Shown: in pieces, positions 9,055 through 17,154 of the stretch | How positions within the stretch are numbered: the first letter of the stretch is position 1 | Layout: every line of letters starts with the position of its first letter | Origin: Bacillus sp. EB01 | GTDB lineage: Bacteria; Bacillota; Bacilli; Bacillales; Cytobacillaceae | DNA: 64,000 nt | Assembly: GCF_000613125.1 (NCBI RefSeq) | Contig: NZ_HG964497.1 | Coordinates: 810,906-874,905 of the forward strand | Direction: 5' to 3' | Notes under the pieces: model-generated | Told to the model about the DNA's origin: nothing | What the model saw: only the letters and a program-made list of their open reading frames with translations | The model's database searches: none | Program-made: the position numbers and the translations under genes

Positions 9055-9381
9055 ATGAAGATAGTCCGATTTGTTGTACTGACAGCACAGATGATTTCAG
9101 TTTTAACGGCAATCAGCTACTTTTTATCAGCGAAATTTGGATTAACCATGATTAATGCGATGTTTTATGTTGGTGTGTTTGCTGTGTTTTTCTCACTTTA
9201 TTTCTCCAGCAGCGGCGGGCTGACTGAGAATTTTGCCGAGGCGGAGACTGCCACGAGTTACCAAGGTTTGAAGTCTGGGCATTCTTTTAAAAGAACTTTT
9301 CTGTCATTAAACGTAAACTTTGTGAATCTGGGATCTGTATTATTTTTAATCATAATTTTCTTTAGTGCGTTTATGTTTTAA
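9055..9381 (+). CDS. DUF3899 small membrane protein
   Basis: 108-residue protein with three hydrophobic helices (about 5-25, 30-50 and 85-107) and a short polar loop. The pattern fits the DUF3899 family of unknown function found in Bacillaceae. The ATG at 9055 is preceded by AAAGGGG at about 11 nt. It ends directly before repeat array A2 and has no hairpin terminator of its own. Confidence 0.75.
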   Translation: MKIVRFVVLTAQMISVLTAISYFLSAKFGLTMINAMFYVGVFAVFFSLYFSSSGGLTENFAEAETATSYQGLKSGHSFKRTFLSLNVNFVNLGSVLFLIIIFFSAFMF

Positions 9382-9423
9382 ACCAGCACAAGGCTTTCAA
9401 GGAAAATTTGATGATAGGGAAAT

Positions 9424-9650
9424 GGTGAAATGTCCTGAAAGTGGATTTCGAGTACATTTTGACGTTGCCAGAGAGGTGAAATGTCCTTGAAAGTGGATCT
9501 CGAGTACATTTTTGACGTTGCCGGATATGTGAAATGTCCTTGAAAGTGGATTTCGAGTACATTTTGAGTTGCCGGATAGGTGAAATGTCTTTGAAAGTGG
9601 ATCTCGAGCACATTTTGACGTTGCCGGATAGGTGAAATGTCTTTGAAAGG
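9424..9650. repeat. Tandem array A2, period about 52 bp (4-5 copies)
   Basis: Units start GTGAAATGTC and carry GAGTACATTTTGA and TTGCCGGATA. Successive spacings are 51, 53, 51 and 52 bp. This is the reverse complement of the A1 unit at 3489-3640 (TTTCAAGGACATTTC, CCGGCA, AAAATGTACTCGA). It lies between convergent genes. Confidence 0.9.
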
Positions 9651-9756
9651 TGGTGCCTAAGTGGAGGGAATGTAAGTTGTCCTTGTCAAAGTGATCGGCG
9701 AATGATTGGAAAGCTTCTACCCGGGAAAACCTTGACCCGTAGCAACCACAGAAATA

Positions 9757-9793
9757 GAAAAAAGTCCCCTTTGATTGATTAGGCAAAGGGAAC
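9757..9793 (-). terminator. Terminator of the DUF4240 gene
   Basis: On the minus strand TCCCTTTG and CAAAGGGGA pair around a 10-nt loop and are followed by T6. Confidence 0.8.
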
Positions 9794-9881
9794 CCCACCG
9801 TTTAACTTGGAAAAGAGACTGTTCGATTCGACTATCTATGGTAAAAATACTGCCAGATGAACCAGCGCTTGAAAATCCTCC

Positions 9882-10433
9882 CTAATATTCAAGTGGCTCT
9901 TCGCCAAAGCGGTCCCATAGTGTTGGGTACATGTCTTCAAGATCGTCTTCGTCCCAATCCAGATCGATATCGTTTTGTGGCTTGAGTCCTTTATTGTCCA
10001 GTTCCGCCTGCAATTCGTCGTAGGTGCTGTCATTCCATTCAGTATCGCCCGTCTTTTTCAGGCTATAGGCATCCAGCCCGACGGAGAGTAGCTCCTCGTT
10101 CTGTGGCATGCCTTCCTCACCAAGATTATCTTCTTCAATATAATCAGCGAGGAATTCCGGGTCGGCCAGCACCTTTTTATATACTTCCTCGCCCTGGCCG
10201 ATCAGCCAGCCTCGGAAATAGTCAAATGCATCATCCGAACATCCACCCATGACAATATAGGCGGCTGCCCAAAGGCTGGATTGATAGCTTTCATTCATTA
10301 GCCCCTGAAACCAATATTCAAAATTGACGATATCCCGGGTGTCGCGCTTGGCTAATACCTCTGTTAACCACTCGGCCTGATTTTCTTTTCCCTTGGACTT
10401 TTCAATCAATCCCCAAAACTCGTTTCGTTCCAT
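9882..10433 (-). CDS. DUF4240 domain protein
   Basis: About 183 residues, acidic and cytosolic. The N-terminal 130 residues fit DUF4240: NEFWGLIEKSKG, a central WAAAYIVMGGCSDDAFDYFR and the GEEVYKKVLADPEFLADY helix. The C-terminal 50 residues are very acidic (IDLDWDEDDLEDMYP). Function is unknown; relatives often occur near toxin-immunity or stress genes, but nothing here shows that. The ATG at 10433 follows GGAGGG; a TTG one codon upstream is also in frame. Confidence 0.8.
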   Translation of the reverse strand: MERNEFWGLIEKSKGKENQAEWLTEVLAKRDTRDIVNFEYWFQGLMNESYQSSLWAAAYIVMGGCSDDAFDYFRGWLIGQGEEVYKKVLADPEFLADYIEEDNLGEEGMPQNEELLSVGLDAYSLKKTGDTEWNDSTYDELQAELDNKGLKPQNDIDLDWDEDDLEDMYPTLWDRFGEEPLEY

Positions 10434-10600
10434 CAAAAACCCTCCCTATAAGCTGTTATTTATCAAATTCTACAACACTGCAAAATTTCCTTTTTCGATG
10501 TCATATTTCAGTGAGGGATTCGTCAAATAGAAAACGGCCTAACCTCAGCACAATGGGTGGATAGGCCACGCAATCGGCCATATAGCAGGGAGGGGAAAAG

Positions 10601-10975
10601 ATGAGGAATTTACTAATCATTGCAATGGTGTTGGTGTTGGCAGGATGCAAGTTGTTCGCCGGCCAGGTGGTAAGCAAACATGGCAAATACGAAAACCTCC
10701 AGGCTCTGGACGAGTTCGCCCTGGATGTGGAAAAAGGCCGTGATGCAGAGCTTCGGTTTGTTGAGTATGGAATTGAAGGCCAGCGGGGTGTACGCGAGCT
10801 TGAATACAATGAAGATAGCGGCATCATTGTTAATTACAGCGTTGATGGAGAGTAAATAAGCACGTATACATGCCAAGGTTTTATAATAAAAAAGGATGAC
10901 TTTGCCAAACGGTATATTCTTACAGATTGTTCCGAAAGAGGGGACGAAGAGCTGCTTGTTCTGTACGCAAAATAA
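10601..10975 (+). pseudogene. DUF4362-type lipoprotein broken by an in-frame TAA
   Basis: Starting at 10601 with a good GGGAGGGG ribosome site, the frame encodes a lipoprotein signal (lipobox LAGC) and a short globular domain. It reaches a TAA at 10853-10855 after 84 residues. The same frame then continues without interruption for another 39 codons: ISTYTCQGFIIKKDD, then RYILTDCSERGDEELLVLY, ending at 10973-10975. From memory DUF4362 lipoproteins continue in just this way, with a paired Cys in the C-terminal half. I therefore read one gene of about 124 codons carrying a nonsense mutation, or a sequencing error, at codon 85. Confidence 0.65.
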
Positions 10976-11160
10976 CAGCTGACCAGGATTGTGTAAGCTG
11001 CCTGAAACGAAGCCGGAAACGATCAATCACCGGGAATATTAAATCAAAATCAGCTTCCGCCTCGATAAAAAACGCCCCCCTTTGCCTGCGAAAGTAGTAA
11101 TATAGTAGTAACAACAAGGGGAAATAATTTTTATGGCAAGGGAGAAGCGTACAGCTTTTC

Positions 11161-11176
11161 GTCTGCCGCGGCAGAC
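11161..11176. other. Perfect 16-bp palindrome upstream of moaD-like gene
   Basis: GTCTGCCGCGGCAGAC is fully self-complementary with no loop and ends 34 bp before the moaD-like start. It could be a dimeric-regulator operator or a cruciform. It is not followed by a T run. Confidence 0.4.
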
Positions 11177-11210
11177 TGCTTTGCCTAAAAATAAAAAGGG
11201 GGAGTTTTTC

Positions 11211-11483
11211 ATGATAGTGAAGGTGTTTGCGAATCTCCGCGATATTTGCGGGGGCTTCACGGTTGAGGTGCAGCCTGAGGGGAACCGGGTTATTGATGTT
11301 CTCGAAAAGATGGTGGAGATGTTCCCGCCGATTGAAGAGGAAATTTTTACAGCGGAACGGACCTTGAAGGATTTTGTCCATGTGTACATAAACGGCCGGA
11401 ATATTGTCCATCTGCAGGACCTGCAAACAGAAGTCAGCGACTCGGACCAATTTGCGTTGTTCCCGCCAGTTGCGGGTGGCTGA
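11211..11483 (+). CDS. MoaD/ThiS-family sulfur carrier
   Basis: A 90-residue ubiquitin-fold protein ending in FALFPPVAGG. The C-terminal Gly-Gly is what MoaD-type carriers need for adenylation and thiocarboxylation before sulfur transfer into molybdopterin. The ATG at 11211 has AAGGGGGAG upstream; an in-frame start at 11133 would add a 26-residue basic extension running through the palindrome. A MoeB/ThiF-like E1 (17155) and a pterin-dependent aldehyde ferredoxin oxidoreductase (14862) lie nearby, so it probably serves the tungsten/molybdenum cofactor of that enzyme rather than thiamine. The next gene starts one base after its stop. Confidence 0.85.
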   Translation: MIVKVFANLRDICGGFTVEVQPEGNRVIDVLEKMVEMFPPIEEEIFTAERTLKDFVHVYINGRNIVHLQDLQTEVSDSDQFALFPPVAGG

Positions 11484-11484
11484 T

Positions 11485-11757
11485 ATGAAAGAAGCCGTAC
11501 TGGAATTCCGGGGAATCAACGTTGCGCATCTTGGCATGTACTTCGAGGAACTCGGAGCAGTCCGGAAAACGCACTCAATGCCGCTTCTGTATGAGACATC
11601 CAGCTGGAGCGCAGAAATCCTCAAAGAAGAGGAACTTAGTTTTACAAAAATATTCAAAGTGAATGCTGTACATATCTGTTTTCGGGCTGAAACGGAAACC
11701 GCGCTCGCCCAGCTGATAAAAAACTACCGCTACAAAACGACGCGGATTGGCGGGTAA
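11485..11757 (+). CDS. Unrecognised 90-residue protein coupled to the MoaD-like gene
   Basis: The ATG lies one base after the TGA of the moaD-like gene, so translation is probably coupled. The protein is small and soluble, with no signal peptide: KEAVLEFRGINVAHLGMYFE, then SWSAEILKEEELSFTKIF, then VNAVHICFRAETETALAQLI. The alternating strands and one long C-terminal helix suggest a compact alpha/beta fold. I do not recognise the family. The position suggests an accessory role in cofactor assembly for the oxidoreductase. Confidence 0.65.
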   Translation: MKEAVLEFRGINVAHLGMYFEELGAVRKTHSMPLLYETSSWSAEILKEEELSFTKIFKVNAVHICFRAETETALAQLIKNYRYKTTRIGG

Positions 11758-11780
11758 TCCATGGGAGGAGAGAATCCATT

Positions 11781-12002
11781 GTGAAGCGTTTCCTTGTGGC
11801 ATTGGGTGCATTAGTGTTAACGGCAGGCATTCTATACGGGATTGGCTACACCTTTAAAATCCCCGTGCTCATGTGGAAGTATGAGTACAGAAGTCATTCA
11901 GATGGTTTTTTCCTGCAAACAGGTTCTGTCCTTCCCGTCTTAATTGGAGCCGCCGCGAGCTATGTGGGAGAGAAGGTATATATCCGCAGAAAACTTGGTT
12001 GA
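11781..12002 (+). CDS. Small two-helix membrane protein
   Basis: 73 residues starting with GTG at 11781, with GGGAGGAG upstream. It has a hydrophobic N-terminal helix (about 4-23), a polar loop (WKYEYRSHSDGFF), and a second hydrophobic segment (about 48-63) ending in a basic tail. It follows the two MoaD-associated genes by 23 bp and is closed by a terminator overlapping its stop, so it is the last gene of that operon. Function unknown. Confidence 0.6.
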   Translation: MKRFLVALGALVLTAGILYGIGYTFKIPVLMWKYEYRSHSDGFFLQTGSVLPVLIGAAASYVGEKVYIRRKLG

Positions 12003-12016
12003 AGGCAGCCAAGTTT
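11991..12016 (+). terminator. Terminator overlapping the stop of the 73-residue gene
   Basis: AAACTTGG and CCAAGTTT pair around a 10-nt loop that contains the TGA stop, followed by T-rich sequence. Confidence 0.8.
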
Positions 12017-12087
12017 TTCGCTTTTTCAGGGCCGTTGGGAAATGATAAGGTCAAATTGCTTTTTACGTAAAGGAAGGAATGATTTTT

Positions 12088-12981
12088 TTGAAAAAAGGCA
12101 TCGGGATTCTATCCGTACTTCTTGCGGCCTCCCTCTACGGGGTTGTCAATACAATAGTGAAGCTAGCCTACGCGGATCAGTTCCAATATGCCGAGCTGAC
12201 GGTCAGCCAGTACGTCTATGGGTCGCTTGGCCTGCTGATTCTCGTTCTTGTAACGAGGACATTCAGCAAGGTGTCGTTAAAGGATTTCGGCAAGCTTTTA
12301 GCAGTTGGGGCTATCGGTCTTGGCGGGACAAGCATGGCTTTATATGCGAGCCTCGCCTATGTGCCAACCTCCGTGTCACTCGTCATGCTGTTTCAGTTCA
12401 CCTGGATTGGACTTTTGATTGAGCGGTTTGTTTTTAAAAGGAAAATCCGCCGCAATGAACTGCTTGCGGTTGCAATCATATTGGTTGGGACTCTGTTCGT
12501 TTTGCGGGTAACTTCGATTGATGCAGGGACACTTAATACAGCTGGCTTGGTTTACGGCTTCCTGGCTGCCGTTTGTTACTCGGTCTTCTTAACGGGTGCA
12601 TCGGTACTGCCGGCTTCAATTCCGGAGTTTTATAAAAACTTCCTGATGATTGGCGGGACAACGGTTCTGCTGTTAATCGGCTTTGCAACAACAACACCGC
12701 CTGCCGACATGAATCCATTTGGCGATGTGCTTGGCTGGGGCATTCTGCTGGGGCTGCTGGCACAGATTATCCCGCCCGTGCTGTTTACGTATGGAGCACC
12801 GAAAATCGGCGGGACGCTTACATCCATCCTAAGTTCCGTTGAGCTCCCGGTCGGCATTATCCTGTCCTACTTGATTGTCGGGGAAGAAGTTGTCCTCGTC
12901 CAATGGTTCGGGATGCTGCTGATCCTCACTGGAATCGTCGTTTCACAACTGGGGACGTTCAAAACCGTGCAGGATGAATAA
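12088..12981 (+). CDS. EamA/DMT-family transporter
   Basis: About 297 residues in ten hydrophobic helices arranged as two EamA repeats, typical of drug/metabolite transporters. Examples are GVVNTIVKLAYADQ in the first half and GAPKIGGTLTSILSSVELPV with a final IVSQLG helix in the second. Substrate cannot be inferred. The start is uncertain: AAGGAAGG lies only one base before the ATG at 12079 but ten bases before the in-frame TTG at 12088, which I prefer. It is separated from the operon upstream by a terminator. Confidence 0.85.
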   Translation: MKKGIGILSVLLAASLYGVVNTIVKLAYADQFQYAELTVSQYVYGSLGLLILVLVTRTFSKVSLKDFGKLLAVGAIGLGGTSMALYASLAYVPTSVSLVMLFQFTWIGLLIERFVFKRKIRRNELLAVAIILVGTLFVLRVTSIDAGTLNTAGLVYGFLAAVCYSVFLTGASVLPASIPEFYKNFLMIGGTTVLLLIGFATTTPPADMNPFGDVLGWGILLGLLAQIIPPVLFTYGAPKIGGTLTSILSSVELPVGIILSYLIVGEEVVLVQWFGMLLILTGIVVSQLGTFKTVQDE

Positions 12982-13013
12982 TGGCTCAGAGGAGGAGACC
13001 TTTGAGCCATTCG
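12980..13013. terminator. Hairpin between convergent genes
   Basis: AATGGCTCA and TGAGCCATT pair perfectly around a purine-rich loop between the transporter and the DinB gene. No strong T run follows in either direction, so termination is likely but not certain. Confidence 0.5.
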
Positions 13014-13016
13014 CCG

Positions 13017-13487
13017 TTATTCAAACAAAGAGATTTCAGGATCTTTTCCATAACAATAAACAAGCAGCGCGTGCAATTGCGCTCTGTGGTGATACACGTG
13101 CGCTAAAATTTCAAGCAGCCATTCATACCTCGTGTACGAGACCCCCCAATAGGAAGTGGTTTCTTGCTGAAGTTCATCATCGGTATAGTTTTTGTACCTT
13201 TCTTCTAGTGCTTTGAAATTAGCAAAAAGAGCAGCCTTAATGTCAATGAGGTTGCTGTATGGAATGCTTGCATAAAGGTGGCTCATTTCCTCCTGTGTGG
13301 CACCGTTTGAAATAGCCATATCCGCTCTGCAAATGGTTGCGAGGTGCCCGAGTAATTCCCCAACCGAAAATTTGTCTGGATGAGGCCGCTTTGGTAAATC
13401 GGATTCTTCCAGTTGGTCAATGATGGAAGCTGTTGTATAGATGGCAATTTCTATTTGATGCAGCGTGCTTTTGCAGTATGTATTCAA
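13017..13487 (-). CDS. DinB-superfamily protein
   Basis: A 157-residue four-helix-bundle protein of the DinB/YfiT type. The helices QIEIAIYTTASIIDQL, FSVGELLGHLATICRAD and ILAHVYHHRAQLHALL supply His residues in the positions used for metal binding. Members are thiol-dependent transferases or uncharacterised. I choose the TTG at 13487 because GAGGAGGA sits five bases before it. A longer in-frame reading from 13616 has no ribosome site and runs into repeat array C, which is not coding. Confidence 0.8.
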   Translation of the reverse strand: MNTYCKSTLHQIEIAIYTTASIIDQLEESDLPKRPHPDKFSVGELLGHLATICRADMAISNGATQEEMSHLYASIPYSNLIDIKAALFANFKALEERYKNYTDDELQQETTSYWGVSYTRYEWLLEILAHVYHHRAQLHALLVYCYGKDPEISLFE

Positions 13488-13550
13488 TGTATCCTCCTCA
13501 AGATTCTGGCTCGTATTGTCCATGGCAAAAGCTGTGGCCACCAATATTAT

Positions 13551-13840
13551 TTCAGAGACGTCAAGAACCTTTATTGACGACCGAAGCCCCCACTTTTTTA
13601 CCTTCAGGGTCGTCAAGAAGCTCTATTGACGACCGAAGCCTGCACTTTTTTACCTTCAGGGTCGTCAAGAAGCTCTATTGACGACCGAAGCCTGCACTTT
13701 TTACCTTCAGGGTCGTCAAGAAGCTCTATTGACGACCGAAGACTCTACTTTTTTACCTTCAGAGTCGTCAAGAAGCTCTATTGACGACCGAAGACTCTAC
13801 TTTTTTACCTCCAGAGTCGTCAAGAACCTTTATTGACATC
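13551..13840. repeat. Tandem array C, period 52 bp (5-6 copies)
   Basis: GTCGTCAAGAA words (the first written GACGTCAAGAA) start at 13557, 13609, 13661, 13712, 13764 and 13816, so the spacing is 52, 52, 51, 52, 52. Each unit contains the inverted repeat GTCGTCAA...TTGACGAC and a T-run near TTTTTTACC. It separates two minus-strand genes. Confidence 0.92.
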
Positions 13841-13861
13841 GTGAATCTCGCAAAGTTGCGA

Positions 13862-14635
13862 TTAGGAAAGCAAGTAGTCCAACACCTGAGGCATTCTTTT
13901 TGCAAAGAAAGAATAATGATGAGCGGCGCCGTCAATTATCTCAAAACGGGAATTCACCACTTTTTCCTTCAGCAGGGCATACACAGTTCGATTCGATTCA
14001 AGGAATCCTTTGCTGATACGCTCATCATTGGGAACCTCGGAATTACCGCAGTCCATATAAAATTTCTCGATTCCAACAGGCTTTGAGCGGGTCAGCATGT
14101 TTTCAACTTCCTCCTGATTCCGCCAAAAGGCAACGGAAATCGCAGCCACCCGCTTAAAAATATCGGGGTAGAGAAAAGCTGCCCGAGCGGTAATCAATCC
14201 GCCAAGTGAACAGCCGGCCATCATCGTATTGTCTGGATTAGTTTTATATGTCCGGTCGATATACGGTTTAAGCTCATTCACAATATAATCAATATACTCG
14301 TCGCCCTTGCCTCCATGCGGACTAAGCGAGCCAATCAACTCCTTGCTGAATTCGCCGCATGGCCATGGGCAATACTGGTCAAATCGGCCCTCGGTTGTAG
14401 GCGGTGTATCAATTGCCACGACAATTAGGCCGATCCCCGCTTCATCAAGGTAATCCCCAAGCCGGAGCGAGACGCCGCCGCCAATCGCTTCCTCATCCCG
14501 AAACACATTTTGGCCGTCGTGTATGTAGAGGACGGGGTAATGAGATTTAGACTCTGTATACCCTTTTGGCAGATAAACTCTGATAGTCCGCTCCTGATTA
14601 AACGGTGTAACCATCATCTTTAATTCTTCAATCAT
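13862..14635 (-). CDS. Esterase-D-like alpha/beta hydrolase
   Basis: 257-residue cytosolic hydrolase of the putative esterase (Fes/BesA-like) family. It shows the oxyanion strand YPVLYIHDGQNVF, the nucleophile elbow AGCSLGG (Ser in G-x-S-x-G), a later Asp in FYMDCGNSE and the catalytic His in DGAAHHYSFF. Relatives act on small esters or on ferric-siderophore esters; the substrate here is not shown. The ATG at 14635 is preceded by an AGGGGGC ribosome site; a longer frame from 14908 would extend into repetitive intergenic sequence and the AOR tail and is unlikely. Confidence 0.85.
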   Translation of the reverse strand: MIEELKMMVTPFNQERTIRVYLPKGYTESKSHYPVLYIHDGQNVFRDEEAIGGGVSLRLGDYLDEAGIGLIVVAIDTPPTTEGRFDQYCPWPCGEFSKELIGSLSPHGGKGDEYIDYIVNELKPYIDRTYKTNPDNTMMAGCSLGGLITARAAFLYPDIFKRVAAISVAFWRNQEEVENMLTRSKPVGIEKFYMDCGNSEVPNDERISKGFLESNRTVYALLKEKVVNSRFEIIDGAAHHYSFFAKRMPQVLDYLLS

Positions 14636-14689
14636 CGAAAAGCCCCCTATATAATTTGCGTCGAACAATCCTGTGTAACAAGAAAAAGC

Positions 14690-14860
14690 GGGTGGTGCCT
14701 GGCAATGTTCGGTTAGAAAATTCGGTTTCTGCCTGGCACTGTTCGGGTTATGTGCCCGTGAAAAAGGCTCCCCGCACATACGAATTTGGTTCTGCCTGAC
14801 ACGGCGAAAAAAGGCTCCCGCACATTCACGGCGCGGAAGCCCAAGATCTTTTTTTGAAAA
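14690..14860. repeat. Dispersed TGCCTGGCA-type repeats
   Basis: TGCCTGGCA occurs at about 14696 and 14730, with a degenerate copy (TGCCTGACA) at 14793. Two copies of an AAAAAGGCTCC(C)CGCACAT block occur at 14761 and 14808. Short GGTGCCTGGCACC-like palindromes are common between Bacillaceae genes; the spacing here is not helically regular. Confidence 0.55.
14806..14842 (-). terminator. Terminator of the AOR gene
   Basis: On the minus strand GGCTTCCGC and GCGGGAGCC form a 9-bp stem (one G-U pair) with a T6 run after it. Confidence 0.8.
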
Positions 14861-14861
14861 A

Positions 14862-16703
14862 TTAAACCAGCTGTGTTCCCGGAGCTTCTGTTGCTGGCAG
14901 GATGCCAAGTTCGCGAAGCTTGTCTTCAGGAACGATGCCGTCTCTCCAGCCCCGGACCTGATAGTACTCCTCGAGCATGATATCCATGCGGCTTACATGT
15001 CCAGCGCTGTTTCCGGACGCAGGCTCTTCAGTGAAGCGCTTCGGCAGGAAGTCGTCCTCGCGCTTATTGAGTCCGGCAAGGTTATTGTAATAGCGCTCAA
15101 GATTGTAAATCCGCTCCCCGGCCTTCATGACTTCATCAGCAGTCAGAGTGTTACCGGTCATTGTGCTGTACTGCTCAGCATAATGCTCGGCATTTTCAGA
15201 GAACGAAGAGAATTTACAGATGTTCATAGAGTCGGAGAATGCGAGTAAATCCTGGAATATTTTCAGAAGCTCGCCTTTTCCTTCAGCAGCCAACCGGTCA
15301 ACTGGCTCAGGAATTCCGGCAATCTCGGCAGCAACAGTGTAGCCGCGCAGGTGGCAGGCACCGCGGTTGCTCGTTGCGTAGCCAAGGCCGATACCCTGGA
15401 TGCCGCGAGGGTCGTATGCTGGAATCGATTGGCCTTTAACAGACATCGACAGCTCAGGCGCACCCCAAATTGCCGTTGCGCGCGCAGGTCCTTCAGCAAG
15501 AACGCCGCCAAGACCTTCGCGGTAAGCGATTTGCCTTGTCAGTTCGATCATTGCATCGGCATCGCCCCATTCAAGGTTCTCTTCGATGATGCCTTTTTCG
15601 GAAGCTTCCATCGTAACGGAGAAGGCGTGGCCAAGCTCGATTGTATCGATTCCGTATTCGTTGCATCGGTCGATCAGGTATGAAATCGCTTTTGCATCGC
15701 TCAGCAAACAGTTTGAACCAAGCGACCATGCTGATTCGAATTCAATGCTCTCAACGCGTGTTTTGTACGGGCCGTCCTTGACCTCGACTTCAATCTTACA
15801 GCCGACAGGGCAGGCGTGGCATGTATTGTTCGCAACAAGAAGGTGCTTGTTCACATACTCGCCGCTATGTAGCTCTGCCTGATCCCAGTGAGTCAATTGG
15901 GAGTTCTTCGTAGGCAGGGCGCCGACTTCGTTGATGAGGTTTGTAAGGACATTTGTGCCGTAAACGGACAAGCCGCCTTTATTTGGTGCAGTCAGGCCGC
16001 CTTCAAGGATGGCTTTGACTGCTTTTTTATTTGCTTTTTGGTATTCTTCAGGCTGTGCTGGAACTGGCATATTGCCTTTTTGGGCTGCCTTGATGACAAT
16101 CCCTTTCAGCAATTTGGAGCCTGCTACAGCAGCTGTGCCGCCGCGGCCTGCTGCACGGTCGTGTTCATTGATAAACGCAGAGAAGAGGACTTTGTTTTCT
16201 CCGGCCTGGCCGATGGTGATGACGCTCAAGTCTTCTGCGCCATACTGGTCCTTCATTGCCTGAACGGTAGCACGCGTGCTTTGCCCCCAGACAGTGGAAG
16301 CATCGCGCAGTTCAGCGTTGCCATCCTCGATATAAAGGTAGACAGGCTTGTCGCTCTTTCCTTTAAAAATAACATTGTCAAAGCCAGCCCATTTCAGGCG
16401 TGCCGCAGTCCAGCCGCCAATATGGGAATCTGTTACTGTCCCTGTCAGCGGGGACTTTGTTACCACGCAGAGGCGTCCACTCATTGAGGAACGTGAACCT
16501 GAAACAGGCCCTGTCATGAAACAGAGAATGTTTTCCTCTGAGAGCGGTTCCACCTCAGGCCCGTTGTCCAGCACGTACTTAACCCCAAGCCCGCGCCCGC
16601 CAATGTACTTCCGTGCATCTTCTTCGTTGATGCTTCTGTACTCAACTGTGCCATTCGTCAAATCAACTACCGCTTCCTTGTTTTTGAAGCCGCCAAGATT
16701 CAT
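14862..16703 (-). CDS. Tungsten-type aldehyde ferredoxin oxidoreductase
   Basis: 613 residues, full length for the AOR family. AORs oxidise aldehydes to acids, passing electrons to ferredoxin, and use a bis-pterin tungsten (sometimes molybdenum) centre plus one 4Fe-4S cluster. The cluster ligands are visible as CHACPVGC (Cys295, 298, 302) and a distal Cys496 in DSMNICKF. Pterin-contacting regions are GGRGLGVKY near the N-terminus, HDRAAGRGG (about 181-189) and the YDPRGIQGIGL loop (about 430). The ATG at 16703 follows AAGGGGGTT. A leader with a hairpin and T run precedes it. Cofactor genes (MoaD-like and E1-like) lie on either side on the other strand. Confidence 0.93.
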   Translation of the reverse strand: MNLGGFKNKEAVVDLTNGTVEYRSINEEDARKYIGGRGLGVKYVLDNGPEVEPLSEENILCFMTGPVSGSRSSMSGRLCVVTKSPLTGTVTDSHIGGWTAARLKWAGFDNVIFKGKSDKPVYLYIEDGNAELRDASTVWGQSTRATVQAMKDQYGAEDLSVITIGQAGENKVLFSAFINEHDRAAGRGGTAAVAGSKLLKGIVIKAAQKGNMPVPAQPEEYQKANKKAVKAILEGGLTAPNKGGLSVYGTNVLTNLINEVGALPTKNSQLTHWDQAELHSGEYVNKHLLVANNTCHACPVGCKIEVEVKDGPYKTRVESIEFESAWSLGSNCLLSDAKAISYLIDRCNEYGIDTIELGHAFSVTMEASEKGIIEENLEWGDADAMIELTRQIAYREGLGGVLAEGPARATAIWGAPELSMSVKGQSIPAYDPRGIQGIGLGYATSNRGACHLRGYTVAAEIAGIPEPVDRLAAEGKGELLKIFQDLLAFSDSMNICKFSSFSENAEHYAEQYSTMTGNTLTADEVMKAGERIYNLERYYNNLAGLNKREDDFLPKRFTEEPASGNSAGHVSRMDIMLEEYYQVRGWRDGIVPEDKLRELGILPATEAPGTQLV

Positions 16704-16742
16704 TGATTTGCAACCCCCTTACATTATTTGGTTAAAATCTCA

Positions 16743-16763
16743 GAAAAACTGGCATCCGCCAGT
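16743..16763 (-). promoter_or_regulatory. Leader terminator/attenuator before AOR
   Basis: On the minus strand, ACTGGC-GGAT-GCCAGT followed by TTTT lies about 40 nt before the AOR start codon, inside what should be its 5' leader. Upstream leader sequence contains ATGGCCAT and other short complementary words that could form an alternative fold. It looks like an attenuator or riboswitch expression platform; I could not match it to the Moco/Tuco consensus. Confidence 0.45.
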
Positions 16764-16957
16764 ATTTTGGGCGAATGGCCATAGTTTTTCTTATGCGTTA
16801 GGAATGCATGGAGAATACTTCCTAATAGCTAAAATATGCATATACGTCTATTAAAATTCGACACTCTATTTTCATTTTCCTTCTATTAATCGAAAAACAA
16901 ATTGAAATTTTTAGAATATTTATTTTTAAAAATGGGCTGATAATAAGATTCGCAATG

Positions 16958-17070
16958 AAGATATAAGCCATTTCCGCATGTATATGAGCTGATTTAGCGT
17001 GATATGAGCCAATTTAGCGTGGATATGAGCCTCATATGAGCCGTTTTGGCATGGATATGAGCAATTAGAC
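16958..17070. repeat. ATATGAGCC array I1, 10.5/21-bp spacing
   Basis: ATATGAG (or ATATAAG) words begin at 16961, 16982, 17002, 17023, 17034 and 17055, giving spacings of 21, 20, 21, 11 and 21 bp. It lies between the divergent AOR and E1-like genes, so it is in a shared promoter region. The same word and the 21-11-21 pattern recur at 53501-53575. The remainder of the 450-bp gap is AT-rich. Confidence 0.85.
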
Positions 17071-17154
17071 AATATATGGGATTTCAAACCACTCGAAAAA
17101 TAATAACCAGACAGCTATAGTAATAGATAAGAGACTTTTGAGATGAGGGATAGA

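Noticed and set aside
9371..9798. Minus-strand open frames through array A2
   Set aside because: They simply translate the 52-bp repeats in several frames and lack ribosome sites.
10613..11657. Overlapping minus-strand open frames over the lipoprotein and moaD region
   Set aside because: Low-complexity shadow frames opposite recognisable genes.
13488..13616. Longer N-terminus for the DinB protein
   Set aside because: The extension runs into array C and lacks a ribosome site, whereas TTG 13487 has GAGGAGGA at good spacing.
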